Positions 11,077-23,660 of a stretch of DNA of 64,000 bases are shown here, one piece after another. The DNA comes from Paulownia fortunei (Eukaryota; Streptophyta; Magnoliopsida; Lamiales; Paulowniaceae), in NCBI GenBank assembly GCA_019321725.1, contig CM033116.1, forward strand, positions 16,869,420-16,933,419. Direction: 5' to 3'. The translations under genes were made by a program, and so were the position numbers. Each line of letters begins with the position of its first letter. Within the stretch, counting starts at the first letter, position 1. The notes beneath the pieces are model-generated. The model ran no database searches and was not told the DNA's origin. It saw only the letters and a program-made list of their open reading frames with translations.

Positions 11077-13225
11077 TGTTAGAGTAGTGCCTGGCGTGCC
11101 AATGTTTCTGGTCGTTCTTATACTCTTGCGAATCATTCTTATTTATATTAATATCAATTAAATGGCAATCTCTATCTTAAATTCATCATAAGAATTAGAT
11201 AAAGTCCTTAGATCATATATAGCTATGAGGCATGGTTGCGCATATGATGGTAATCGTGGAATATGCCTCTAAGGCTGTGATCTTAAAATGTTCCAAGTTA
11301 AGGATTAATAAGATGGGACATCATTGATCCCGTTGAAATTTGTGCATACGATGTAGGCTCGAAAGGAGGATGCCTCGTTTCATAGGTATTGGTGTGGAGA
11401 TACTAGTGCATGTATGCGGGTGCTTGTTGGGAACAAGTACATTGAACAACCCCACCTGAAAATTCCCAATTGAAAATATTCTATTGTCGAATGGGAATTT
11501 TCTCGTTATGATAGTACAAGAATTAGTCCTTGGACTTGAGGCACCATGGTAACCTTGTGCATAATATGTTGTACTTTGATGTATTTCCCGATTGCATGAC
11601 AATCACAAGGGGTTTATATTGGGTGTAACATCTTTATGTATGGAGATTAATGAGTGGCCAACAAAGGATTTGCCACCTATCTAGATGAATAAGTGAATCT
11701 CCTATGTATTCCACTGTACTTGACTCTAAAATTCTTGACCAATGTTGGATGAAAATTAGACGTGGGGTTTTCTAATTATTCATCATCGAGTTAAGCTACT
11801 AGGAATGAAAACATAGTTATTGAGTTAATAGGATTTCGACTCAATATCCATGCCCTAGGCTCAATTAGAAAATTAGATGACGGAAGGACCGTACTTGCAT
11901 GGTATGTGTAATTGAAATAGGTTCACACATTCACCTTAAACTAGGAGTCATGATGCATTGCTAGATGCTTCCCATGTCTTGTGGGTTCTTGGAATTAATG
12001 AGTTAATTTCAAGAAAATTAATTAATTGTGTTAATTAATCAGAATAATTAATTGTTCAACTAAGTCACAAGAGTTGTAAGCCCACGACTAGTTTAAAGTG
12101 AACCTAAGGGGTCACACACAAAACTTGGACAAGTCCATTTCTAATCTAGAAATTAATACAAGTGTTGGATTAAATTAATTAATATGATTAATTAATGGAG
12201 TTAAATTAATTCAAGTGTGGAATTAATTCAATTAATTAATTATATTAATTGATTAGAACTAATTGGATTAGGAAGCCCAATTGGAATATTTAATTAATTG
12301 ATTGGATCAATTAAGTAAGATGGGCCTAATTAATTAAATGAATTAATTTAATTGATTGGATCAATTAAAGTAAAGTCTAATTAATTACTTAGGCCTAGGC
12401 CCATTAGGTGTGAGCTTGTAGAAAGCCCATTAGGAAATTGGATTTGGAATCCAATTCTTAGAGAAAGTTAAATTGAGAATTTAATTTCTATAAGGTAATA
12501 AGGAAAAAGGAAAGTCCTTATGGGATAAGGAAACTTACCAAAAGAGTTGGAGATAAGAAAGAAAGAATAGTCTTATATAGAAATAACTTGTGATAGTCTT
12601 GATTGACAATCTTCTTGGATATTTTCATGGGGATTTTAATTGCAGATTTTTGTGAAGAAAAATAGTTTTCTTTTATCCTAAAAAATTTGTCCCTCATTTC
12701 CTTTCAATCTCCAAAATTTCACCAACCTTTTATCTAGTTTAATTCTTGATTTAATTATTGAATTAAGAATTAAATTAAACACCTAAAACACTAATTGTTA
12801 GTGTGTTCTTGTTCCAAATAAAATCGTTCTGGGATAGAATTATCGAATCGAAAACTACTAGCATAGGATTCGATTGCGAGTAGGCATCCAAGGTGTGGAT
12901 ACCGTTAGAGGGATAACATTTGGGATCCTAGAAGCGAATCAGATTTTAATCAAAGGGGTTTTGAATTGAAAAACATGGAAATACTTTCATGCAGGGATAA
13001 TGATTTGAATCGTTTCAATCCCTACATCAGCCGGAGTGTAAATCAAGGTAAGAGTTTTTAAAACTTTCTTACTTTAACTATCAGAAAATGCACAACTGAG
13101 TAATCGCGAAAGGGTTTCAGAATTCGTTTTAATTACATATGGTGTAATATATATTTATGTTTATGTTTTTGAAAAATTTTAAATTCCGCTGCGTATACGT
13201 TTCCTGGGATTGTGCGAACCCAACA
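11077..13225 (+). repeat. 5' LTR of element A
   Basis: It runs from TGTTAGAGTAGTGCC to ...GCGAACCCAACA, 2149 bp, about the same length as the other family I LTRs. It has a TTAATT-rich block (12010-12390) and a TATA-like box, TCTTATATAG (12571-12580). The ORF on the minus strand at 11321-11602 lies in the LTR and recurs at 18590-18817, so it reflects repeat sequence rather than a gene. Confidence 0.88.
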
Positions 13226-13226
13226 G

Positions 13227-13239
13227 TGGTATCAGAGCC
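13227..13239 (+). other. Primer-binding site of element A (iMet-tRNA type)
   Basis: TGGTATCAGAGCC begins one base after the LTR end. It is the standard plant copia sequence complementary to the initiator-methionine tRNA end. Confidence 0.9.
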
Positions 13240-13506
13240 AAGGTTCGTGCGTTTCTGATACTTTTTGATTATGTTTATTTAATATATGTGATAGATTAAA
13301 TATTTATATGCATGATTGGTTTTGAATCAATTAATTTCTTTGTTTGGGATTAATATTATTAATTATTTTAAATGTTAAAATATTTTAAGAACAGAGATGA
13401 GTTAAGAAATTGGATTTCTTGATTTTCAAGAATTTCAAGATTTATGAATTCTTGAATTTCTTGATCCAGAAATTTCAAGATTTGTGAAATCTTAAATTTC
13501 TTGAAA

Positions 13507-13945
13507 CGTGGGCTGCCGGCCACCCGATATCAGGCGCCGGGTCGCCCGCTGGCACCCGAGGTGCGGGTGCACAGCCACCCGATGTGTGATGTCAGGTGGG
13601 CTGCTGGCCACCTGACATCGGGCCCCAGGTTGCCCGCTGGCCAGCCACCCGACATGTGATGTCGGGTGGGCTGTCGACCACCTAACATTGGCGCCAGGTC
13701 GCCCGCTGTCACCCGATGTGCTGGCGCCCAGCCACCCGACATTGGGCACTGGGTCACCCGCTCTTACTCGATGTGTGATGTCGGGTGGGCTGCATGCCAC
13801 CCGAAGTCGGGTGTCGGGTCGCCCGCTGGCACCGGCGTGCGGACGCCCTGCTACAGGCCACCCAATGTCACACGTCGGGTATGCAGCCGGCACCCGACGT
13901 GTGGGCGCCCAGCCACCCAACGGGTGGTCTGCCTAGATGGGCAGT
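13507..13945. repeat. GC-rich tandem array in the element A leader
   Basis: About 440 bp of very GC-rich sequence sits inside AT-rich DNA, made of imperfect units of roughly 90-105 bp (four to five copies). Recurrent words are GTGGGCTGC, CCACCCGACAT, GGTCGCCCGCTGGCACC and GCGCCCAGCCACCCGA. Long ORFs occur in several frames on both strands (13492-13985) only because TA-rich stop codons are rare here. It lies between the primer site and the gag stub, the place where related elements carry other GC-rich blocks. Confidence 0.8.
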
Positions 13946-15319
13946 AGCCTTGTTGAACTGTTGTCCATCCCACCTCATTACTTAATTGTTACGTATGATT
14001 TTTTATTTTAAAATTAAATATTACTTTTAATTTTTGAAAAATTATTTTTCATAAAAATCCCAAATTTGAAAGAAATTACACATAACATAATCGGTAAATT
14101 TATATGTTTTCATTATCATGTGATGATTTATGTTAAGTATGGCAGTTAGATGATCATGGATCCTAGGCCAATGTGATTGGTTTAATTTTATGCATAATTG
14201 ATTATTTTTGGGTTTTAATTAAAATGAGGCTTGCGAGTCTCATATTTCTCTATTTTATTCTTAATGTACTTCTATCTGCCTCCTATGTATCTGTCCTTGG
14301 AACTGTTCCAAGGTTTCTTGTAGTTTTAACAAATGTAATAAGAGTAGAATTAGGCGGTGAGGTTAATCTTTTTGTAATTTGGCGGATATTACAAGAACAT
14401 TGAATGAAGACGGAGGAAAAATGAGAAAACAAGGCCCATGAATGTATGGGATCTATTTATATAATAGATAGGTCTATTTACATTTTAATTATTACCCTTA
14501 GATTGACCTAGATCCAATTTGGTTCAAGTGGATCGCATAGGATTAAAAGTTCATGATCATCTATTTATTTTAGGATGTATATGATACATGTTGTGTTTAT
14601 TTAATGCTTCCTTATGATGTATGTTTGTCATCGTTAGGATATTGAACATTAAATAAACAAGAAAAGAAAATGATGAGACCTTGTATAATAAATCTAGTAT
14701 GACCCTCACTTGAAAATGTTTCAAGTTGAGAACCTTTATTAGTTTGATATCAAGCATAAATGGGCAATATTGGGTAGGACCCAATCGTCCATGCCTTCCA
14801 TCAAAAGTAGTGGCATGTCGATACGCTACCACATTTAGTCCGTTGGCCATGAGTCGTGGGATGTGCTAAGTGTAGGCAAGCTGTGACTACTACTAAGTAT
14901 TGAGATGCCCATGGGGTGGACTCGTCTTTATTATTGGCCATGAGTCATGGGACGTTTAGATGCTCCATCTACATGAATGTTTGATGGGTAATGTTTGACA
15001 CTTAGTACCATATGAGCTCATAAAATTGGGGTGTATGGGAAGAGGTGAGGCAAAATAGCTTGAGGGTTGCATGGGGATGCAATTGCTAATGTTGTTAGCT
15101 ACCTTTTAGTTTTGTTGTATGGGCTCATAAAATTGGGGTGTATGACAAGGCTAGTTGGACTTCAAGCCCACTAAGAAATTAGATTTCTCGAATTTTCATC
15201 TAGAGGGTGATGAGATTTGAATAAAATAGTGGGAGACATTTATGATTAAAGACCATATCATAAATGGATATTAATTGAATGAATGCTTAAATTTCTGCCT
15301 CGCATAGGATAATGGTTAT

Positions 15320-15440
15320 TGCTAGTAATTCCACATAGGATAATTTAGACAAACAAATAAACTTACCAGCTCAATATAGATGTTTGTCACCATTGTGGAT
15401 ATTTAGGGCATAGAAAGAGGAAACACAAGTATTGACTTGC
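15320..15440 (+). pseudogene. Gag stub and zinc knuckle of element A (central gag deleted)
   Basis: The N-terminal gag remnant (IPHRII*TNK near 15330) runs straight into VCHHCGYLGHRKRKHK, with the first Cys codon at 15385. The knuckle keeps Cys-Cys-His but the last cysteine is His. About 700 bp of gag found in element C (36450-37150) is absent. Element B has the same arrangement at 4520-4645. Confidence 0.7.
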
Positions 15441-15499
15441 TTAGTTGAATTAGAAAGGGTTCTAATTCAAGTTTATACATTGTTGATATCAACCATTAA

Positions 15500-18291
15500 G
15501 GTTGATAAATTTTTTCTTGAATATTGGATATCGGATATGATCCCATATTTGCAAGGGGTTGCAGTGGATAACAAGAAAAATAGAGACTAATATAAAGGAC
15601 GATCCTTAAGCTTGAGAATAAAGTAAGTGTTGATTTATTGGCTATAGGAATGATCCACTTAACTCTGGATGGAATTAGGATAGTATTAGTTAATTGTCTT
15701 TGCTACATTGACAAATGAACTATACAATTCCAACATTCCATCCTACATAATCAACAAAGTAATATAAGATTTAGATAATCAAAACAGTGCATACTTGTGG
15801 TTAGCTAAATTAGGTCATATCTCTAAAGAAAGAGTTCAAAAGATAGTACATTTGCTTGACCTTTTGGACTTGCATGAGGTGCCAACTTGTAAATCTTATC
15901 TTTATGAAAACATGACCAAATCACCATTTGTGGGATAAATGGAGCAAACCATGCCTTTGGATATGATCTAAAGGAATGTAAGCAGTCCACTAAGTGTTAG
16001 TATACAAGCGAACTATTCTTACTTCATTACTCTAAGATCCTTTAAAGGGTTCAAAGAATTTAGACATGAAGTAGAGAATTAAATCGGCTAAAGTATTAAA
16101 TCAATCGATGTGATCGATGAAGAGAATACTAAGGTGGTAAGTTCTTGATTATCTAATGGAGAATTAGATTCTCACTTTAAGTGAATCCAAGTTGAGTTCC
16201 ACTTATTTCCTCCTTCATTATGGGAATTCACCCTAGAATTAATGATATTCTTATCAACTAAGGATATCATCTAAATCAGTGCTCAAAAACATCATATGTG
16301 ATATGATGTGGTAAAAGACCCCTCGTATATATACTTAAGGGTATAAATAGGCCTACTTCTTTAAAGCAGTTAGTGGAGATAAGATGGATATGAATCCAGC
16401 TTATGCAAATTTGTGGGGTATCTAAATGAATCTAAAGAATACCATTTCTAACGTTCCTAATAACAAAATAATTTATTTTATAGGGACACCACCTTCTTAA
16501 GAAGAAGGAATTTCTATTAAATAGAAATTGATAGATCATAAAACTTGAAATAATTCAAGAACCACAGTTTGTCTCACAAGCGGCAATGATGTATGAACAA
16601 ATTACTAAAACTTTTAATACACAACCTCCAAAGAGATCTAAAAGGATCTCGGGGCTACTTATACGATAAGAGTCTCTTACTAGAGAGCAGCAAGGAGGAT
16701 CTCCTTTTTAAATATTGATTTACATAAAGAGTAAAGATGTATGACATTAATTCGAAAATTGAAAAAATGCCATACAATCTAAAATGGACTCTATATACTC
16801 CAATAAGATTTAACCTTGGTAGGCCCATTAGTGGAAATGGTTCCCATTAGCTGCAAATGGGTCTATAAATATAAATTGAACAACATGGGAGGTGGTGACC
16901 TATAAAGGCAGGACTGGTAGCAAAGTGTCATGCTTAGAGTTAAGGTATTGACTATTGAGGATACTTTTTACCAGACGTGATGCTAAAGTCCATTTAGAGT
17001 ATGCTAGTTATATCTACGTATTATGACTACTAGATATGGCAAAGGGATATGAAGACCGTATTTCACAATAGGGGTATTGAGAAAAGGATATAAGTTAAGT
17101 GGTCTGAGGCCTTCATATCAAACAAACGCAAGCAAAAAGTTTGCGAGCTTTAGAGATCTGTTAAGAACTCAAAATAAATTTTTTGAATGTGGAACATTCG
17201 ATTCTCTAAAGCAATCAAATGGTTTGTTTCCTTAGGAATGCGAATGAGCTATATGTGTACAAGAGGGTTAGTGGGAGTATGGTGATGATTGTTGTGTTTT
17301 ACATTGATGACATTTTACTCATAGAGATGATGTAGAAATGTTGCAGTCAACTGATACTTGTCATTTACAAAGTTCTCCAAGAGAGATTTGGGATAAGCAT
17401 CCTAGGGATTGGGGATTGAGATTTATGGAGATCTGAAAGGATGCTTGGACTATCCTAAATCCAAGTACATAGATTAGATGCTAAAAGGGTTTAGCATGGA
17501 AGAATCCTAGGAGAGATTCTTATTTATGAGCCATGGGATTTTTCTTTCGAAGTTCTTGTCCCTAAAGACTTTTGAATGAAAGAGAAATAATGACTCACAT
17601 GTTTTATGCATCCTTGAAAGAAAGCATAAAATATGCAAATTTATGTACACGATTTGATATTAGAAATGCTCTAAGTGTTACGAGCAAAATATCAATCAAT
17701 ATGATGCGAAAAACATTAAAGCCGTAAAGATGATCTTTAGTACTTATGAAGCACTAAGGAATTCTTTTTAGAGTTCGATTACGGAGAACTAAAACTTAGA
17801 TGCTTCATCTAGTTTTTAGTCTAAAGTAGATAACTTGAAGTCTATGTCTACATTCATGTTCATCCTAAATGGTGGGACGGTTAGTTGGAAAGAGTTCCAA
17901 GCTTATAACAACCATGGATTCCACCACCATGATTGAATACATCTTGGCATACGATGCTACAAAAAAATAGATTATTTGGATAAGGAACTTAATCTAAATG
18001 TTAGATGTAGTTCCAATCATTATTGATTGAGTACTGGAGTATTGCGAAAACAATGAGGGCTATTGCACAAGCAAAGAAGCCAAGGTCTCATCAAAGGATC
18101 CAAGCAGAAATAGATTAGCGATACTCTGGTTATGAAAATCATTGGTAGAGGCAACATCAGCGTGGAAAGATTTGCCTCGGCAGAAAATATAGTAGACCCA
18201 CTGCTTTAACCCTTTAGATAAGTATTTTAATGACATCTTCAGAAGATGGGCTTTAATACAAGGGCAATTGTCTCTAGGGCAAGTGAGAGAT
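15500..18291 (+). pseudogene. Pol remnants of element A
   Basis: In order: protease remnant (about 15520), GAG-pre-integrase (LGHISKERVQ near 15810), compressed integrase with the post-integrase linker (16360-16500), RT (16740-17530) and RNase H (17600-18260). The RT active site is intact as YIDD at 17300-17311, although stops follow it. The polypurine tract GCAAGTGAGAGAT precedes the 3' LTR. No frame is open for more than a few dozen codons. Confidence 0.7.
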
Positions 18292-20434
18292 TGTTAGAGT
18301 AGTGCCCGATGTGCCAATATTTCTGGCCGTTCTTATACTCTTGCGAATCATTCTTATTTATATTAATATTATTTAAATGACAATCTTTATCTTAAATTCA
18401 TCATAAAATTTATATAAAGTCCTTAGATCACACATAGCTATGGGGCATGGTTGCGCATATGATGGTGATCGTGGAATATGCCTCTAAGGCTGTGATCTTA
18501 AAACGTTCCAAGTTAAGAATTAATAAGATGGAACATCATTGATCCCGTTGAAACTTGCGCATCTGATGCAGGCTCGAAAGGAGGATGCCTCATTCCATAG
18601 GTATTGGTGTGGAGACACTAGTGCATTTATGCGGGTGCTTGTTGGGAACAAGTACACTGAACAACCCCACCTGAAAATTCCAAATTGGAAATATTCTATT
18701 GTCGAATTGAAATTTTCTCATTACGATAGTGCAAGAATTAGTCTTTGGACTTGAGGCATCATGGTAACCTTGTGCATGGTATGTTGTACTTTGATGTATT
18801 TCCCAATTGCATAACAATCACAAGGGGTTTATATTGGGTGTAACATCTTCATGTATGGAGATTAATGAGTGGCCAACAAAGGATCCGTCACCTATCTAGA
18901 TATATAGGTGAATCTCTTATGTGTTCCACTGTACTTGACTCTAAAATCCTTGGCCAAGGTTGGATGAAAATTAGACGTGGGTTTTCTAATTATTCATCAT
19001 CGAGTCAAGCTACTAGGAATGGAAACATAGTTATTAAGTCAATATGGTTTCGACTCAATATCTATGCCCTAGGTTCAATCGGGAGATTAGATGACGGAAG
19101 GACCGCACTTGCATGGTATTCGTAATTGAACTAGGTTCGCACATTCACCTTAGACTAAGAGTCATGATATATTGCTAGATGCTTCCCATATCTTGTAGGT
19201 TCTTGGAATTAATGAGTTAATTTCAAGAGAATTAATTAATTGAATTAATTAATCAGAATAATTAATTACTCAACTAAGTCATAAGAGTTGTGAGCCCACG
19301 GCTAGTTTAAAGTGAACCTAAGGGGTCACACACAAAACTTGGACAAGTCTATTTTTAGCCTAAAAATTAATCCAAGTATTGGATTAAATTAATTAATGTG
19401 ATTAATTAATGGGGTTAAATTAATTCAAGTGTGGAATTATTTCAATTAATTAATTAGATTAATTGATTGAACCTAATTGGATTAGGAAGCCCAATTGGAA
19501 TATTTAATTAATTAATTGGATCAATTAAGTAAGATGAACCTAATTAATTAAATGAATTAATTTATTTGATTGGATCAATTAAAGTAAAGTCTAATTGATT
19601 ACTTAGGTCTAGGCCCATTAGGTGTGGGCTTGTAGGAAGCCCTTTAGAAAATTGGATTGAAAATCCAATTTTTAGAGAAAGTTAAATTGGAAATTCAATT
19701 TCTATGAGGTAATAAGGGAAAAGGAAAGTCCTTATGCAATAAGGAAACTTACCAAAAGAGTTGAAGATAAGAAAGGAAGAAGAGTCCTATATAGAAAGAA
19801 CTTGTGATAGTCTTGATTGACAATCTTCTTGGATATTTTTATGGGGATTTTAATTGTAGATTTTTGTGAAGAAAAATAGTTTTTTTTCATCCTAAAAAAT
19901 TCGTCCCTCATTTCCTTTCAATCTCCAAAAGTTCACCAACCTTTTTATCTATTTTAATTCTTGATTTAATTATTAAATTAAAAATTAAATTAAACACTTA
20001 AAACACTAATTGTTAGTGTGTTCTTGTTCCAAACAAAATCGTTATGGGATAAAATTATCAAATTAAAAACTACTAGCATAGGATTTGGTTGCGAGTGGGC
20101 ATCCAAGGTGTGGATACCGTTATAAGGATAACATTTGGGATCCTAGAAGCAAATCAGATTTCAATCAAAGGGGTTTTGAATTGAAAAACATGGAGATACT
20201 TTCATGCAGGGATAATGATTTGAATTGTTTTAATCCCTACATCAGTCGGAGTGCAAATCAAGGTAAAAGTTTCTGAAACTTTCTTACTTTAACTATCAGA
20301 AAACGCACAACTGAGTAATCGCAAAAGGATTTCAGGATTCGTTTTAATTACATGTGATGTAATGTATATTTATGTTTTTGAAAAATTTTAAATTCTACTG
20401 CGTATACGTTTCTCGGGATCGCGCGAACCCAATA
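18292..20434 (+). repeat. 3' LTR of element A
   Basis: It begins TGTTAGAGTAGTGCCCGATGTGCC and ends ...GCGAACCCAATA (last C changed to T), 2143 bp. It is collinear with 11077-13225 throughout. Short ORFs at 18539-19125 and 20085-20276 lie inside the LTR and are not genes. Confidence 0.88.
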
Positions 20435-21494
20435 GTAACTTAGAGCTAGAATTAAATTAATTCATTCAATTAAATAATAGAATTATTTAATAGGACCTAA
20501 TTAGGATTAGGGGCTCTTTAGGAGTAAATTAACTAATTGATTTGATCAATAAATTGTTGGGCTTTAAATTAATTTAAGGAGTTAAGTTAATTTAACCAAT
20601 TTAAATAATGAGTTTATTTGAATTTGGCCTAATTTATATAGATGACCATGTGGAACTGATTAATTGATTGATTAGATTAGTTAAATAAATTAGGCCAGAA
20701 TTAGTTGATAAGATCAATTATGGTCCACGCCCAAACTTAATGGGCTTGTGGAGAAACCCATTAAGAGTCTTTAATTGGAGAACTAAAGACTCCTTGTCTT
20801 TGATGGAAACAAATTAAGACTTTATGTCTTATCATGAAAGAAGTCAAAAACTCCTTATTTTGATGAAATGAACAAAGATAAAAAGGAAAGAGATAGAGAT
20901 AAATAAGGAAATGGACCAAATCCTAATGGGATTAGAATGGTGCACGAAATTTAGGTGGAATTTTTGTGGAACTTTTGTCCCCCTTTATTTTTCTCTCTTT
21001 TGGTCTTTTCTTTTTGCAAAAAAAATATTCATTTCATCAAAGGTTCCACACTTTTGATACTCTGATTTAGATCTTTTATGAAAAATTGATATTGGAATTA
21101 AATCAACACTCCCAAATACTAGTTTAGAAGTAAGAATTAAATACCTTCTAGTAGAGATATTAAATTATGGTCTTGCTCATCGTGTGGATATTGTCAGATG
21201 GCAGACAAGTAGATTCCTGTGGCAAATCAAGTTTCTCTAATCTTAGGTAAAGATTCAATATAGTTTTAGGATTCCTATGAAAAGTTCATGAGAAGGGTAG
21301 CAATTCGAATTGCTTCACACCCTATATCAGCAAGAGTGCTTGTAAAGCTATATTCGCAAAGCCTTTATTTTAATTTAATGAATGTGAGTTGATTGATCAT
21401 TTTGAATCCAGGAGTACATGTTATAAACTGTTATGTATGCTTAAGATTTTCAAATTTCTGCAGCACTTAGTCCTACAATTTTGCGAAGCCAACA
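20435..21494 (+). repeat. Family I LTR, right fragment (continues 10655-11076)
   Basis: Sequence resumes with AGAATTAAATTAATTCATTC, which fits the middle of a family I LTR, and runs to ...GCGAAGCCAACA. With 10655-11076 it gives an LTR of about 1.48 kb, short because of the 700-bp deletion near its start. Confidence 0.7.
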
Positions 21495-21830
21495 AGTGTA
21501 TGATCACATACACTCAGCACCCAATAGATGGTATCACGCCATGAGGGCTCCATATTGACATATCTGCCATGTTGAGCTAGTTGCCACATCACTGAGGCAC
21601 GGCCTAGCCACTCCACTGCAATCCAATTCCATTTTTGAAAAATTAATTGATCATTAGATCCTTATGATGATGTGTACATGTGAAATGCAAAGTGCATCTC
21701 TAAACCCTAATACAACCTTTGTTAAATGTGCACGGGCATGTAGGTATAGGCTCGATAGTGCACCACCCTTGTAGCTCCTTGGGTCTAGCTACAGCTAGCC
21801 AAAAGTCTAGTAGGAGGCTCATAAATTGTG
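21495..21830 (-). repeat. Family II LTR fragment
   Basis: This stretch (GCCACATCACTGAGGCACGG, then GATGTGTACATGTGAAATGC) is collinear with 29560-29800 and 47130-47250, which belong to the minus-strand family II LTR. It abuts the end of the family I LTR exactly, so it is probably the DNA into which the family I array inserted. Confidence 0.6.
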
Positions 21831-22504
21831 ACATTTTTGACATCTCCATGAGCATAATTTTACATATTTTACCTTGCAATTGATACAGTTGTGCCTTATT
21901 TTGTGATAATTGTGTGTAGGGACTAAGAAGGAAGAATGGAGCTTTGACATGGTAAAAAATGGCAAAAATTGGACAAAAATAGTCTCGCGCCGCAACACCC
22001 CCGTTTGGCATCGTGGCGCCCGATGAAGGAGACCTTGCACCGCGACCCCTCTTGGGTCACGCCACAGTGCGAAGGTCAAAAATTGAGCAAAGAACACCCT
22101 TTTGTGAAGCGCCGTGACACCCCATTTAGGTGCCGCAACGTGTGTGGTCCAATGCTAAAAAAAATGCAGAATTTTAAGGGACAAGTGGCAATCTAATCCC
22201 TGATATGCAATATTTCTTGTTATACACCACTATTCCCTCACACGCTATATGACATTATATTAGATACACTATGCACACACAATTACATCGCACCAATGAG
22301 AGATACACACATGCTTACATATAATTGCTTGAACAACATACAAGATACACAATATTCAACACACAATTCATCACCCATACACACTCTACACCAAAATCCT
22401 CACACACTTTTCCTCTCCACCCAAAACACTCATTCTTCCATATTTCTACACACACTACACCAAAAATACACACACCTATCACCAAGGAATTGGAGATTTA
22501 AGAT
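21831..22504. other. Unassigned repeat-like DNA with GC-rich block
   Basis: No gene is visible. A GC-rich block (about 21985-22145) repeats GCGCCGC-type and CACCCC words, resembling the leader blocks elsewhere in the window. It is followed by a CACACA/ACAC-rich low-complexity stretch (22230-22480). The ORFs crossing both strands here are most likely by-products of base composition. Confidence 0.45.
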
Positions 22505-23487
22505 AAAGGAAAGAATTAATTAATTTGGGCTTAAATTAATTCAATGGGTTGAATTATTTATTTAAATAAATAATTAAATTATTTAATTGGACCTAATAAG
22601 ATAAGAAAACCTAGTTGGAGTGAAACAAATCAAATTAATTGTGTAGTTCATAAATTAATTTAATTATTAAATTTTGAATTATTTAATTGGACTTAATTTG
22701 ATTATATGGGTTAGATAAAATTAATTAATTAAATTATGGCTAAAATAATTAATTGAATTAGTTGTGGAATTTATTTTAAATCTAATTCCAATTCCTTTGA
22801 AAGGTTGTTGAAAAATGATGAATATTCAAGAGTTTGAAATTCTTGAGAAACCCTAAATATTTTTGGAAGATATGAAGGAATAGAGTTGGAGAATTTTGGG
22901 ACAATCAAATATCTCCCAACCAATTAAAAGGAGATAAAAAATACCAAGAGTGGGACTTTCGAAATTTTTGAATCCCCTATTTAAACCATGATGGCCTAAA
23001 ATTTGAGGCTAATAATAATCCTCTAATTTTTTGCCATAAGAGAAAATTATTTTCTTACTCATCATTTATTCCACCAAAATTCCATCATTTTGATGAAATA
23101 TTAATTCTTTTATTACAAGTTGATAATAAGAATCAATATATCACTCCATAAACTAAGTTAATAAAAGAAATGAAAATTACTAGCGGAATTCTGATTTCAT
23201 GTTTCTGCTCAAAGTGTGGACTACTTTAGAATAGAGATGCTTGGATCCTTGTGAACTGGAATTAAAAAATGAGCTAGCAATTGATTACTTCAATCCCTAT
23301 GACAACCGAAGTGCATTGAAAGGTGTAAATCAAAATTATTTTAATTTTTTAATTATTACACAATTGGAAGTTGTGAGATCATTAAAAATCGCATCCAATC
23401 CGGGGTACTACTGTAATTGTTATGGCATGTTGTTTTTAAATTTTTAATTTTTCACTGTGCATAGCCCAATATCACGGAAACCCAACA
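22505..23487 (+). repeat. 5'-truncated family I LTR
   Basis: It aligns with the last 1 kb or so of the element C LTR (34150-35205): the TTAATT-rich block, TGTTGAAAAATGATG, CCTAAATATTTTTGGAAGATATG, the CTAGCGGAATT motif and the ending ACGGAAACCCAACA at 23487. The first half of the LTR is missing and no internal region follows. Confidence 0.75.
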
Positions 23488-23507
23488 AAATGAAGCATTG
23501 AGATTCA

Positions 23508-23660
23508 TGAAAAAAAAAGAAAAGAAAAGAAAAAAATGCAAAAAATAAAACAAGTAAAAGGAAAAAAAATGTTGAAAAAGAACAGAAAAGAAGAGAATGA
23601 ATCCCAAAGGAAAAATGAAGAGAATTTGAAAAGAAAAAAGAAATGAGGGGAGTGAGATTT
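23508..23660. repeat. Purine-rich GAAAA tract
   Basis: The top strand is almost all A and G for about 150 bp, built on GAAAA and AAAAG words. It directly follows the truncated LTR. Confidence 0.7.

Larger units (their letters stand above)
11077..20434 (+). mobile_element. Complete nested Ty1/copia element A
   Basis: This 9.36-kb element has LTRs at 11077-13225 and 18292-20434, a primer-binding site at 13227 and a polypurine tract ending at 18291. It is inserted into the older LTR 10655-21494. The flanks are TTAAC (11072-11076) and GTAAC (20435-20439), a 5-bp duplication with one mismatch. The first 310 bp or so of the two LTRs differ at about 25 positions by eye, mostly transitions, so the insertion is not recent. 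Coding capacity is lost: gag is almost fully deleted and pol has many stops and frameshifts. Confidence 0.85.

Noticed and set aside
13492..13985. Overlapping long ORFs on both strands in GC-rich sequence
   Set aside because: They occur in several frames at once and are rich in Pro, Arg, Gly and Ala from the tandem repeat. No domain is seen, so they reflect scarce stop codons.
18539..19125. ORFs inside the 3' LTR of element A, with a counterpart on the minus strand at 11321-11602
   Set aside because: They follow the repeated LTR sequence, differ in length between copies and contain no domain.
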